From NCBI RefSeq assembly GCF_014109765.1, contig NZ_CP059139.1, positions 4,981,001-5,045,000 on the forward strand: 64,000 bases of DNA, read 5' to 3'. The notes below the pieces were generated by a model, which saw only the letters and a program-made list of their open reading frames with translations, searched no databases and was not told the DNA's origin. Below, piece after piece: positions 1 through 8,772 of the stretch. The position numbers and the translations under genes were made by a program. Position 1 is the first letter of the stretch, and each line of letters starts with the position of its first letter. The stretch is from Pseudomonas berkeleyensis. GTDB taxonomy: Bacteria; Pseudomonadota; Gammaproteobacteria; Pseudomonadales; Pseudomonadaceae.

Positions 1-578
1 GCATGCCGCTGGGCCTGCAGATCAAACTGCTGCGCGTGCTGCAGGAACACAGCCTGGAACGCCTCGGCTCGAACCAGTCGATCGAGGTCGACTGCCGGGT
101 GATCGCCGCCACCAAGTCCGACCTCGACGAGCTGGGCAAGCGCGGCGAGTTTCGCAGCGACCTGTACTACCGGCTCAACGTGGTGACCCTGGAGCTGCCG
201 CCGCTGCGCGAACGTCGCGAAGACATCGCCCTGCTGTTCGAACACTTCCTGCAACTGGCCGCGCTGCGCTTCGACCGCGCAGTGCCGGAACTGGATCGCC
301 ACACCCTGGCGGCCCTGACCGCACACGACTGGCCGGGCAACGTGCGTGAGCTGCGCAACGTTGCCGAGCGTTTCGCCCTGGGCCTGCCGGTATTCAAGAA
401 AAGCGGCCAGGCTGACAGCCACGCACTGGGTTTCAACGAAGCGGTGGAAGCCTTCGAGCGCAACCTGCTGGGCGCAGCGCTGGAGCGTCACGCTGGCAAC
501 CTCAGCCAGGCAGCCCAGGCACTGGGCCTGGCCAAGACCACGCTGTTCGACAAGGTGAAGAAGTACGGGCTGCAATAA
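1..578 (+). CDS. Sigma-54-dependent response regulator, DctD-like (3' part only)
   Basis: The left edge of the window cuts this gene; the visible 192 residues are the C-terminal part of an NtrC-class enhancer-binding protein. Seen: the second half of the AAA+ domain (LKLLRVLQE-type helix, DCRVIAATK, FRSDLYYRLNV, PPLRERREDI, WPGNVRELRN) and a C-terminal Fis-type helix-turn-helix (NLSQAAQALGLAKTTLFDKV). The family activates RNA polymerase carrying sigma-54. The sequence style is closest to DctD, the response regulator for C4-dicarboxylate transport, but the receiver domain and the partner kinase lie outside the window, so the target is inferred. The methionine at position 3 is internal to the conserved AAA+ core and is not a start. 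Confidence 0.85.
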   Translation, partial: MPLGLQIKLLRVLQEHSLERLGSNQSIEVDCRVIAATKSDLDELGKRGEFRSDLYYRLNVVTLELPPLRERREDIALLFEHFLQLAALRFDRAVPELDRHTLAALTAHDWPGNVRELRNVAERFALGLPVFKKSGQADSHALGFNEAVEAFERNLLGAALERHAGNLSQAAQALGLAKTTLFDKVKKYGLQ

Positions 579-762
579 CCTGGCGCATGCGTGCCTGGAG
601 GTGAACACGGAAATGCCATTGTGGGGGTGGCTTCAGCCGTGATGCTCACCTGTAGCCCGGATGCAATCCGGGATGGCGCCATGCTCATAATTGATGGATC
701 GATGCGCACAGCCTAAGCGCCCCCAGAACACCCTGCAGAACGCCTCGCAACTTCACCAGGCA

Positions 763-789
763 AAGAAAAGGGGAACCCGCAGGCTCCCC
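763..789 (-). terminator. Rho-independent terminator of the glyA-sox-purU-fdhA cluster
   Basis: Read on the minus strand, GGGGAGCC-TGC-GGGTTCCCC forms a hairpin followed by TTTTCTTTG. It lies about 75 bp beyond the fdhA stop. The rest of 579-863 holds no gene I can support; it includes a short CCCGGATGCAATCCGGG hairpin repeat near 657-673. Confidence 0.55.
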
Positions 790-863
790 AAAAAGAGGCG
801 CAAGCACTGCGCCCATGCCGTGAAACGAACGCAGCCCGGAGCCACCTGGGCTGCGCTTTACAC

Positions 864-2063
864 TCATGCAGCGATGAAGGTCTTGTGCGGGTCGATAACG
901 AATTTCTTCGGCACACCGGCATCGAACTCGCCGTAACCGCGCGGCGCGTCGTCCAGGCTGATGACCTGCACACCGACCACTTCGGCGATGTTGATGCGAT
1001 CCCACATGATGGCCTGCATCAGCGCACGGTTGTACTTCATCACCGGGGTCTGGCCGGTGTGGAAGCTGTGCGACTTGGCCCAGCCGAGGCCGAAGCGGAT
1101 GCTCAGGGAGCCGATCTTCGCCGCCGCATCCACCGCGCCCGGATCTTCGGTCACGTAGAGGCCGGGAATACCGATCTTGCCGGCTACGCGTACGACACCC
1201 ATCAGCGAGTTGAGCACCGTGGCAGGCGCTTCCTGCTGGGCACCGGCATGGCCGTGGCCACGGGCTTCGAAGCCCACGGCATCGACTGCGCAATCCACTT
1301 CCGGCTCGCCCAGCAGTTCGGCGATCTGCTCGTGCAGCGGGGTGTCCTTGGACAGGTCGGCGATTTCGAAACCCTGAGCCTTGGCATGCGCCAGGCGCGT
1401 TGGGTTGACGTCACCGACGATCACCACCGCAGCACCGAGCAGACGCGCCGACGCAGCGGCGGCCAAACCGACCGGGCCGGCACCGGCGATATACACCGTG
1501 CTGCCAGGGCCAACGCCTGCAGTGACCGCACCGTGATAACCGGTGGGCAGAATGTCGGACAGGCAGGTCAGGTCGCGGATCTTCTCCATGGCCTTGTCGC
1601 GATCCGGCAGCTTGAGCAGGTTGAAGTCGGCGTAGGGCACCAGCACGTATTCGGCCTGGCCGCCGGTCCAGTCACCCATATCGACGTAGCCGTAGGCACC
1701 GCCGGCGCGCGCCGGGTTGACGGTCAGGCACACACCGGTGTGCTGTTCCTTGCAGGAGCGGCAGCGGCCACAGGCGACGTTGAAGGGAACGGAAACCAGA
1801 TCGCCGATCTGCAGGCGCTCGACATCGCGGCCCTTCTCGATCACCTCACCGGTGATCTCGTGACCCAGCACCAGGCCGACCTGTGCGGTGGTACGACCGC
1901 GCACCATGTGCTGATCGGAGCCGCAGATGTTGGTGGAGACGACTTTCAGGATGACCCCGTGCTCGATCTTTTTGCCGCGCGGGTCCTGCATTTTCGGGTA
2001 GTCGATCTTCTGTACTTCGACCTTGCCCGTACCGAGATAAACCACACCACGATTACCAGACAT
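864..2063 (-). CDS. fdhA: Glutathione-independent formaldehyde dehydrogenase
   Basis: A 399-residue zinc-dependent medium-chain dehydrogenase that oxidises formaldehyde to formate with a tightly bound NAD cofactor, as in the P. putida enzyme. Seen: catalytic-zinc motif CGSDQH near the N-terminus, GHEITGEV, a structural-zinc cluster CGRCRSCKEQHTGVC, and a nucleotide-binding AGAGPVGLAAAASARLLGA stretch. The ATG at 2063 has AGGAG eight bases upstream. It is the last gene of the sarcosine oxidase cluster, where demethylation of sarcosine releases formaldehyde or its folate adduct, so the context agrees with a detoxification role. The 258-bp gap to purU contains repeats and may hold its own promoter. 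Confidence 0.95.
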   Translation of the reverse strand: MSGNRGVVYLGTGKVEVQKIDYPKMQDPRGKKIEHGVILKVVSTNICGSDQHMVRGRTTAQVGLVLGHEITGEVIEKGRDVERLQIGDLVSVPFNVACGRCRSCKEQHTGVCLTVNPARAGGAYGYVDMGDWTGGQAEYVLVPYADFNLLKLPDRDKAMEKIRDLTCLSDILPTGYHGAVTAGVGPGSTVYIAGAGPVGLAAAASARLLGAAVVIVGDVNPTRLAHAKAQGFEIADLSKDTPLHEQIAELLGEPEVDCAVDAVGFEARGHGHAGAQQEAPATVLNSLMGVVRVAGKIGIPGLYVTEDPGAVDAAAKIGSLSIRFGLGWAKSHSFHTGQTPVMKYNRALMQAIMWDRINIAEVVGVQVISLDDAPRGYGEFDAGVPKKFVIDPHKTFIAA

Positions 2064-2183
2064 ACGTAACTCTCCTTTCTTGTTGTGGACACAAGACGCG
2101 ACCGATGGGCCGCGCGGCCTTGCACTGGAGCTTCTTTCGTCTGTTGCCGGTCACCGCCGGTAAAGCCTGGCAGGGCGGTTCCC

Positions 2184-2280
2184 GTAGGGTGCGCCATGCG
2201 CACCGATGTTCTTGCGTTGATCCCTGGTGCGCGCGGCGCACCCTACGAGTGAGGTGATTACCGTAGGGTGGGCCGAGCGG
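2184..2280. repeat. GTAGGGTGCGC-type short intergenic repeats
   Basis: GTAGGGTGCGCC at 2184-2195 is mirrored by GGCGCACCCTAC at 2235-2246, so the pair can form a 12-bp stem. A third, related unit (CCGTAGGGTGGGCC) follows at 2261. Similar units occur in other gaps of this window (3218, 35397, 39568, 60842), so this is a dispersed family rather than a local terminator. Confidence 0.7.
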
Positions 2281-2321
2281 CGTTCCGCTTTAGCCCACCA
2301 ATTCTCGAGTGGACGATGCAT

Positions 2322-3185
2322 TCAGGCGTTAAGCACCACCGTACGGTTGGCGTTGAGGAACACCCGACGCTCGATGTGATAACCGACCGCGCGGGCCAGG
2401 GTCAGACACTCGATGTCACGACCCTTGGCGATCAGGTCTTCCGGGTAGTGCGCGTGATCCACCGCCTCCACGCCCTGGGCGATGATCGGCCCCTCGTCGA
2501 GGTCGTTGTTGATGTAGTGCGCCGTGGCGCCGACCAGCTTGACGCCCTTCTGGTAGGCCTGGTGATAAGGCTTGGCGCCTTTGAAGCCAGGCAGCAGCGA
2601 GTGGTGGATATTGATCGCCCAGCCGTCCAGCCGGCGGCACAGCTCGGGCGACAGCACCTGCATGTAGCGAGCGAGCACCACCAGCTCCGCGCCGGTGTCC
2701 TCGATCACCTGCAGCACCTTGCGCTCCTGCGCCGGCTTGTCGGCCGGATCGAGCGGGAAATGGTGGTAGGGAATGCCGTGCCAACGCGCCAGCGGTTCGA
2801 GATCCGGGTGGTTGGACACCACCGCCACCACGTCCATGGCCAACTGGCCGATGCGCTGGCGATAAAGCAGATCATTAAGGCAATGGTCGGCCTTGGACAC
2901 CATCAGCACCACCTTGGCGCAGTAGCCCGGCGGGGTCAGTTCGACCTGCATGTCGAAGGGGGCCAGGCGCTCGGCCACGCCGGCGCGGAAGGCCGCCTCG
3001 TCGAATCCGTCAGGCTGGCGAAACTCGACGCGAATGAAGAAACGCGACGACAGCCGGTCATCGAAACTGTGGTGCTCGGTGACGTAGCAGCGCTGCTCGA
3101 AGAGAAAGCGCGTCACCGCATCCACGGTACCGAGCACGCTCGGGCAGTGGGCGGTGAGAATCCAGGTATCGGGGGTGCGGCTCAT
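2322..3185 (-). CDS. purU: Formyltetrahydrofolate deformylase
   Basis: A 287-residue enzyme that hydrolyses 10-formyl-THF to formate and THF. Seen: an N-terminal ACT-like regulatory part (ILTAHCPSVLGTVDAVTRFL), then a formyltransferase-fold catalytic part with INIHHSLLPGFKGAKPYHQA and the DEGPIIAQ motif that carry the family's catalytic residues. The open frame runs further upstream, but MSRTPDTW at 3185 fits family length and has GAGGG upstream. Its position between soxG and fdhA suggests that it recycles folate loaded with one-carbon units by sarcosine oxidase. It matches the paralogue that travels with the sox genes in Pseudomonas. Confidence 0.93.
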   Translation of the reverse strand: MSRTPDTWILTAHCPSVLGTVDAVTRFLFEQRCYVTEHHSFDDRLSSRFFIRVEFRQPDGFDEAAFRAGVAERLAPFDMQVELTPPGYCAKVVLMVSKADHCLNDLLYRQRIGQLAMDVVAVVSNHPDLEPLARWHGIPYHHFPLDPADKPAQERKVLQVIEDTGAELVVLARYMQVLSPELCRRLDGWAINIHHSLLPGFKGAKPYHQAYQKGVKLVGATAHYINNDLDEGPIIAQGVEAVDHAHYPEDLIAKGRDIECLTLARAVGYHIERRVFLNANRTVVLNA

Positions 3186-3217
3186 GCTCGGGCCCTCGGT
3201 GATCTGAGTCTTCGGGC

Positions 3218-3287
3218 GTAGGGTGGATGACGCTTCGCCTCGCGGCCCCCGCGTCATGGCGGACGAAAACAGCGTCGTCCGCCCTAC
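3218..3287. repeat. Inverted repeat of the GTAGGGTG family
   Basis: GTAGGGTGGATGACGC at 3218-3233 pairs with GCGTCGTCCGCCCTAC at 3272-3287 (two mismatches in 16). It fills the purU-soxG gap. Confidence 0.6.
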
Positions 3288-3292
3288 GGGTA

Positions 3293-3922
3293 TCAGGCCT
3301 CGACGGCGAGGCCGTACTCGGCGCTGGCGTCCTGCAGCCACAGCCAGAAGTAGTCGGAGAAGCTGCGGCGGATCACCAGCTCCCAGGTGTCTTCGCCGGT
3401 ATGGCGAATCACCAGCTGCGACTTGGCGAACACGGTGCCCACCGCCTTGCCGACCGGGAAGTTGCTCGGATGCACGTCATAGCTGGTGGACTTCATCAGC
3501 AGCTCGCGCACTTTCGGCCCGGACAACTCCAGCAGGGTCTGCCCGCCGCTGACGTTGACCACCGAGATATGCTGACCATCCAGCGCCGCGCGCAGTCGGC
3601 GCTCGACCTCGAATTCACTGCCACCGGGCACGATCAGCAGCCATTCATCCGGACCCAGCCACTGCAACGAGGTATCACCGTCGGCTACCAGGGTCAGCGC
3701 CACCGGCAGCTCCAGGCCCAGGGCCTTGTGTACAGCACCGGAGAAGGCGGCATCCCTGGCATCGCCACGGATCACCAGGTGCCCGCGCAGCTTCTTCTCG
3801 CGCAGGGTGATGCCGGCGTTCTTGCGGCCCTTGCCGACCAGCTCGTGCAGGCCGGCATGGTGCAGCGGAGACTGCCCGGCGATATCGACGGGGCGTTGTT
3901 GGTAGACGTTGACGTTAGACAT
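3293..3922 (-). CDS. soxG: Sarcosine oxidase, gamma subunit
   Basis: A 209-residue subunit of heterotetrameric sarcosine oxidase. The family is related to the folate-binding GcvT fold and helps form the tunnel that passes the methyl-derived one-carbon unit to folate. Seen: MSNVNVYQQRPVDIAGQSPL start, LGPDEWLLIVPGG, NVSGGQTLLELSGP and DVHPSNFPVGKAVGTVF, all typical of SoxG. The start at 3922 overlaps the soxA stop by 8 bp, as expected for translational coupling. An in-frame ATG at 3946 would overlap soxA further and is less likely. Confidence 0.93.
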   Translation of the reverse strand: MSNVNVYQQRPVDIAGQSPLHHAGLHELVGKGRKNAGITLREKKLRGHLVIRGDARDAAFSGAVHKALGLELPVALTLVADGDTSLQWLGPDEWLLIVPGGSEFEVERRLRAALDGQHISVVNVSGGQTLLELSGPKVRELLMKSTSYDVHPSNFPVGKAVGTVFAKSQLVIRHTGEDTWELVIRRSFSDYFWLWLQDASAEYGLAVEA

Positions 3923-6900
3923 TCTGGCGATCCCCTTTCGGGTCATAGAACACGGAGCTGCAGATTTCGGCTTCGATCAGACTGCCATCGGCCAGCGGCG
4001 CGAATACACGCTCGCCCATGCGCTTGAGGCCACCCTTGACCACCGCCATGGCGAAGCTGTAACCCATCGCCGCGCTCATGTAGCTGGAGGTGACGTGACC
4101 GACCATCTGCATCGGGATGGTTTGTTTCGGGTCGAACACCAGTTGCGCACCTTCCGGCAGCACCTTGTTCGGGTCGATTGGCTTGAGCCCCACCAGCTGC
4201 TTGCGGTCTTCGCGCAGGCAGTCGTCGCGGTTCATGCCGCGCTTGCCGATCCAGGAGAAAGGTTTAGTGCGACCAACGCACCAGCCCATGTTGAGGTCGT
4301 CCGGGGTCACCGAGGCATCGGTGTCCTGGCCAACGATGATGAAGCCTTTCTCGGCACGCAGTACGTGCATGGTCTCGGTGCCGTAGGGCGTCAGGTCGAA
4401 CTCCTTGCCGGCTTCGATGATCTGCTCCCACACGCCCAGAGCGTAGTCGGCCTGCACGTTGACCTCGTAGCTCAGCTCACCAGTGAAGGAGATGCGGAAC
4501 ACCCGCGCCGGTACGCCACCGACCAGACCTTCCTTCCAGCTCATGAAGGGGAAGGCGTCCTTGTCCAGGTCGATATCGGTGACCTTGGCCAGCAGCTTGC
4601 GGCTGTTGGGGCCGGACAGGGTCATGGTCGCCCAGTGGTCGGTGACCGAGGTGAAGTACACCTTCAACTCCGGCCATTCGGTCTGGTGGTAGATCTCCAG
4701 CCACTCCATCACGCGGGCAGCGCCGCCGGTGGTGGTGGTCATGACGAAATGGTTGTCGGCCAGGCAGGCGGTGACGCCGTCGTCGAAGACCATGCCGTCT
4801 TCCTTGCACATCAGGCCGTAGCGCGCCTTGCCTACGTCCAGCTTGGTCCAAGCGTTGGTGTAGACGCGGTTGAGGAACTCACGCGCATCCGGGCCCTGAA
4901 TGTCGATCTTGCCCAGGGTGGAAGCATCGAGGATACCCACGCTGTTGCGCACGGCCAGGCACTCACGCGCCACGGCGGCATGCAGATCCTCACCCTTTTT
5001 CGGGAAGTACCAGGGGCGCTTCCACTGGCCAACGTCCTCGAACTCGGCGCCGTTCTTCACATGCCAGGCCTGCATCGCGGTGTAGCGCTTGGCATCGAAA
5101 AGTGCGCCACAGTGCCGCCCAGCCACGGCGCCGAAAGTCACCGGCGTGTAGTTCGGACGGAACATGGTGGTGCCCATCTGCACGATGCTGATGCCCATCG
5201 AGCGCGCGGCGATGGCCAGGCCGTTGATATTGCCCAGCTTGCCCTGGTCGGTGCCGAAGCCCAGTGCGGTGTAGCGTTTGACGTGCTCGACCGACTCGAA
5301 GCCTTCACGCGTCGCCAGCTCGATACCGGCGGCGGTGACGTCGTTCTGCAGGTCGACGAACTGCTTGGGTGCACGTGCCGTGGGCTTGTCGTGCGGCACT
5401 TGGAACAGCGCCAGAGTCGCCTCCTCCTGACGCGCTTCGACCTTCGGCAGGCTGCCACTGACGGCCTTGTAACCGGTATCGGCAGCCGCCTTGGCGCCTG
5501 CCTCGAAACCATTGGCGAGCACGTCACCGAGGGTGAACACACCGTTCACCGCGCCGGCATCGACACGTTGCTGAATGCCGTTGCCAGGGCCCGGCACGAA
5601 GCCAAGGATGTCCTCGCGCCACTCTGGGCGACCGCCCAGGTGCGAAGCCAGGTGCACCACCGGGCTGTAACCACCGGAGCTGACGATCAGGTCGCAGTCG
5701 ACCACTTCACCGGGGCTGGTGACCTTGTGAGCCTTGACGTCGATGGCGCAGATACGCGCGCCAGTCACGCGCTTGCTGCCGCGCGCCTCGATCACCGCAC
5801 TGCCGGTGAGAATGCGCACGCCACGTGCACGTGCTTCCTCGACCCAGGCGCCACGCGGATTGCTGCGCGCATCGGCGACAGCCACGACCTTGCGGCCGGC
5901 ATCGAGCCAGTCGAGTACTACGCGGTAGGCATAATCGTTGTTGGTCGACAGCACCAGTTCCTGCCCTGGCGCCACACCATAACGGCGTACGTAGGTCGAC
6001 ACGGCGCCAGCCAGCATGTTGCCGGGCACATCGTTGTTGGCGTACACCAGCGGCCGCTCATGGGCACCGCTGGCCAATACCACGCGCTTGGCGCGGACGC
6101 GGTGCATACGCTGGCGGGCCTGGCCCATCGGTGCGACTTCACCGAGGTGATCGGTCAGACGCTGGTGGATGGTGAGGAAGTTGTGGTCGTGGTAACCGTT
6201 GACCGTGGCGCGCGGCAGCAGGGTCACTTCCGGCAGCGTCTTCAACTCGGCGATGGCCTGCGCCACCCAGTCGGCGGCGGGCTTGCCATCGAGGGTTTCG
6301 CGGGTATCGAGCAGGCTGCCGCCGAACTCTTCCTGTTCATCGGCGAGGATCACCCGCGCACCGCTACGACCGGCAGCCAGCGCAGCGGCGAGACCGGCAG
6401 GGCCGGCACCGACGATCAATACGTCGCAGTGCTGGTTGAGCTGGTCGTAGATGTCCGGGTCGACCTCGGTGGGCGAACGACCCAGGCCTGCGGCCTTGCG
6501 GATGTACTTCTCGTAGGTCATCCACAGGTTCTGCGGATACATGAAGGTCTTGTAGTAGAAACCGGGCGGCATCATGCCGCCGCCGACCTTGCCAAGAATG
6601 CCCATCAGGTCGGTGTTGACGCTCGGCCAGCCGTTGGTGCTGCTGGCCACCAGGCCGCTGTACAGCGCCTGCTGGGTGGCACGCACGTTGGGGATCTGCG
6701 CGGCTTCGGTGGAACCGATCTGCAGCACGGCGTTGGGCTCTTCCGCACCTGCGGCGACGATGCCGCGCGGCCGCGAATACTTGAAGCTGCGACCGACGAT
6801 ATCCACACCATTGGCCAGCAGAGCGGCGGCCAGGCTGTCGCCGGCGAAGCCCTGATAGGTCTGGCCGTTGAAGGTGAAACTCAGCGGCTGGCTGCGGTCG

Positions 6901-6938
6901 ATGCGACCGCCCTTGGCAAGACGATTGACCTGGCTCAT
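3915..6938 (-). CDS. soxA: Sarcosine oxidase, alpha subunit
   Basis: A 1007-residue subunit, the usual length for the family. The N-terminal part carries a 2Fe-2S-ferredoxin-like fold and a dinucleotide-binding domain (LIVGAGPAGLAAALAAG, then ILADEQEEFGG) that binds NAD; the C-terminal third is GcvT-like and handles the methylene group transferred to folate. With SoxB, D and G it oxidises sarcosine to glycine, hydrogen peroxide and methylene-THF. The start MSQVNRLAK at 6938 overlaps the soxD stop by 4 bp (ATGA). The frame stays open upstream of that, but the extra residues are the antisense-like shadow of soxD. Confidence 0.96.
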   Translation of the reverse strand: MSQVNRLAKGGRIDRSQPLSFTFNGQTYQGFAGDSLAAALLANGVDIVGRSFKYSRPRGIVAAGAEEPNAVLQIGSTEAAQIPNVRATQQALYSGLVASSTNGWPSVNTDLMGILGKVGGGMMPPGFYYKTFMYPQNLWMTYEKYIRKAAGLGRSPTEVDPDIYDQLNQHCDVLIVGAGPAGLAAALAAGRSGARVILADEQEEFGGSLLDTRETLDGKPAADWVAQAIAELKTLPEVTLLPRATVNGYHDHNFLTIHQRLTDHLGEVAPMGQARQRMHRVRAKRVVLASGAHERPLVYANNDVPGNMLAGAVSTYVRRYGVAPGQELVLSTNNDYAYRVVLDWLDAGRKVVAVADARSNPRGAWVEEARARGVRILTGSAVIEARGSKRVTGARICAIDVKAHKVTSPGEVVDCDLIVSSGGYSPVVHLASHLGGRPEWREDILGFVPGPGNGIQQRVDAGAVNGVFTLGDVLANGFEAGAKAAADTGYKAVSGSLPKVEARQEEATLALFQVPHDKPTARAPKQFVDLQNDVTAAGIELATREGFESVEHVKRYTALGFGTDQGKLGNINGLAIAARSMGISIVQMGTTMFRPNYTPVTFGAVAGRHCGALFDAKRYTAMQAWHVKNGAEFEDVGQWKRPWYFPKKGEDLHAAVARECLAVRNSVGILDASTLGKIDIQGPDAREFLNRVYTNAWTKLDVGKARYGLMCKEDGMVFDDGVTACLADNHFVMTTTTGGAARVMEWLEIYHQTEWPELKVYFTSVTDHWATMTLSGPNSRKLLAKVTDIDLDKDAFPFMSWKEGLVGGVPARVFRISFTGELSYEVNVQADYALGVWEQIIEAGKEFDLTPYGTETMHVLRAEKGFIIVGQDTDASVTPDDLNMGWCVGRTKPFSWIGKRGMNRDDCLREDRKQLVGLKPIDPNKVLPEGAQLVFDPKQTIPMQMVGHVTSSYMSAAMGYSFAMAVVKGGLKRMGERVFAPLADGSLIEAEICSSVFYDPKGDRQNV

Positions 6939-7261
6939 GCCGTTACTCCTTCTACCACGGCTTGCTTGTCGGTGGCCGCGGCGGCAGTGACCGAGGGCTT
7001 CTCGCCGACCTTGTAGGTCTCGAGGATCTCGTAGGTCACGGTGTGGCGGGTGACGTTGAAATACTTGCGGCAACCGGCCGCGTGCACCCACAGCTCATGA
7101 TGGATGCCGCGCGGGTTGTCGCGGAAGAACATGTACTCGCCCCACTCGGCATCACTGCAGGCATCGGGGTCGAGCGGGCGGGCGATGTGCGCCTGGCCCT
7201 TGGCGTGGAATTCCTCTTCGGAGCGCAATTCGCCACAGTAGGGGCAGAAGATGTGCAGCAT
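6935..7261 (-). CDS. soxD: Sarcosine oxidase, delta subunit
   Basis: A 108-residue zinc-binding subunit. Seen: MLHIFCPYCGELRSEEEF, a CxxC zinc-ligand pair, then an AEWGEYMFFRDN stretch and a second cysteine in HAAGCRKYF, all typical of SoxD. The start at 7261 fits; upstream in-frame sequence is the hairpin-repeat region. It overlaps soxA by 4 bp. Confidence 0.95.
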   Translation of the reverse strand: MLHIFCPYCGELRSEEEFHAKGQAHIARPLDPDACSDAEWGEYMFFRDNPRGIHHELWVHAAGCRKYFNVTRHTVTYEILETYKVGEKPSVTAAAATDKQAVVEGVTA

Positions 7262-7285
7262 GGTGGAGCCTCCGCTTGCTTTACT

Positions 7286-7430
7286 CCCCTCTCCCGCTTG
7301 CGGGAGAGGGGCTGGGGGAGAGGGCTGCTCTATGCACGCCATCCCCCGAGTCAGTTACTGGGAGCTGCGGTGCCGAACTCAGCACCCTCTCCCGCCCTTC
7401 GGGCACCCTCTCCCGCAAGCGGGAGAGGGT
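7286..7430. repeat. CCCTCTCCCGC hairpin repeats between soxB and soxD
   Basis: Two near-identical hairpins sit in the 194-bp gap. The first has arms 7286-7297 and 7300-7311 (CCCCTCTCCCGC / GCGGGAGAGGGG); the second has arms 7405-7416 and 7419-7430 (ACCCTCTCCCGC / GCGGGAGAGGGT). Extra GAGAGGG and CCCTCTCCCGCCC units lie between. They resemble REP-type elements and could stabilise or attenuate the sox transcript between SoxB and SoxD. Confidence 0.75.
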
Positions 7431-7455
7431 CATCAGCTTTGCGCTACGCGCGCTT

Positions 7456-8706
7456 TTAGTGAGCCACGGCAGCGGCGCCGTGCTCGTCGATCAGTGCGCC
7501 AGTGTGGAAACGGTCGATGGAGAACGGCTTGGCCAGCGGGTGCATCTCGCCCTTGGCCAGGCTGGCGGCGAACACATGACCCGAACCCGGCGTGGCCTTG
7601 AAACCACCGGTGCCCCAGCCGCAGTTGAAGAACAGGTTGTCCACCGGGGTCTTGGAGATGATCGGGCAGGCGTCCGGGCAGGTGTCGACGATGCCGCCCC
7701 ACTGGCGGTTCATGCGTACCCGCGAGAGCACCGGGAACATCTCGACGATGGCCTGCAGGGTGTGCTCGATGGTCGGGTAGGAACCGCGCTGGCCATAGCC
7801 GTTGTAGCCGTCGATACCGGCACCGATGACCAGGTCGCCCTTGTCCGACTGGCTGATGTAGCCATGCACGGCGTTGGACATGATCACGCTGTCGATGATC
7901 GGCTTGATCGGTTCGGACACCAGCGCCTGCAGCGGGTGGGATTCCAGCGGCAGACGGAAGCCGGCAAGCCCCGCCATGTGCCCGGAATTACCGGCGGTGA
8001 CCACGCCGACGCGCTTGGCGCCGATGAAGCCCTTGTTGGTTTCCACACCGATCACCGCGCCGTTCTGCTTGCGGAAACCGATCACCTCGGTGTTCTGGAT
8101 CAGGTCGACGCCCAAAGCATCGGCGGCACGTGCGTAGCCCCAGGCCACGGCGTCGTGACGGGCAACGCCACCGCGACGCTGCACGGTGGAGCCCATGATC
8201 GGGTAGCGGGTGTTCTTGCTGCAGTCGAGGTAGGGAATCTCCGCCTCGACCTGCTTGGCATCGAGCAGCTCGCCGTCCACGCCGTTGAGGCGGTTGGCGC
8301 TGACGCGACGCTCGGCATCACGCATGTCCTGCAGGGTGTGGCAGAGGTTGTAGACGCCACGCTGGGAGAACATGACGTTGTAGTTGATGTCCTGCGACAA
8401 CCCTTCCCACAGCTTCATGGCGTGCTCGTAGAGCTGCGCGGACTCGTCCCACAGGTAGTTGGAACGCACGATGGTGGTGTTGCGCGCGGTGTTACCGCCG
8501 CCGAGCCAGCCCTTTTCCACCACCGCGACGTTCTTCACGCCGAATTCCTTGGCTAGGTAATAGGCGGTGGCCAGGCCGTGGCCGCCACCGCCGACGATGA
8601 CCACGTCGTACACCGGCTTGGGCGTCGGGTTACGCCACATGCGCTGCCAGTTCTCATGGTGGCTGAACGAGTGCTTGAACAGGCCGAAGCCGGAATAACG
8701 TTGCAT
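7456..8706 (-). CDS. soxB: Sarcosine oxidase, beta subunit
   Basis: A 416-residue flavoprotein of the DAO family; in this complex it binds FAD non-covalently and FMN covalently and oxidises sarcosine. Seen: the FAD motif VVIVGGGGHGLATAYYLAK, then VVEKGWLGGGNTARN, and RRGGVARHDAVAWGYA containing the histidine that anchors FMN in the family. Two ATGs are in frame, at 8712 and 8706. GGAG lies only one base before the first but seven before the second, so MQRYSGFGLF at 8706 is the better start and matches the family N-terminus. Confidence 0.96.
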   Translation of the reverse strand: MQRYSGFGLFKHSFSHHENWQRMWRNPTPKPVYDVVIVGGGGHGLATAYYLAKEFGVKNVAVVEKGWLGGGNTARNTTIVRSNYLWDESAQLYEHAMKLWEGLSQDINYNVMFSQRGVYNLCHTLQDMRDAERRVSANRLNGVDGELLDAKQVEAEIPYLDCSKNTRYPIMGSTVQRRGGVARHDAVAWGYARAADALGVDLIQNTEVIGFRKQNGAVIGVETNKGFIGAKRVGVVTAGNSGHMAGLAGFRLPLESHPLQALVSEPIKPIIDSVIMSNAVHGYISQSDKGDLVIGAGIDGYNGYGQRGSYPTIEHTLQAIVEMFPVLSRVRMNRQWGGIVDTCPDACPIISKTPVDNLFFNCGWGTGGFKATPGSGHVFAASLAKGEMHPLAKPFSIDRFHTGALIDEHGAAAVAH

Positions 8707-8728
8707 GGGCATGCTCCAGGGTTCTACT

Positions 8729-8754
8729 CCCCTCTCAGCGTTACGCGAGAGGGG
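8729..8754. repeat. CCCCTCTC/GAGAGGGG hairpin in the glyA-soxB gap
   Basis: Arms 8729-8736 and 8747-8754 form an 8-bp perfect stem of the same repeat family seen in the soxB-soxD gap. Confidence 0.55.
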
Positions 8755-8772
8755 CCGAGAGAAAGGGTTGGC

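Noticed and set aside
3909..7016. 1035-codon open frame on the + strand
   Set aside because: It is exactly antisense to soxA, whose protein has strong family motifs. Long antisense frames are common in GC-rich DNA, and the translation has no recognisable domain.
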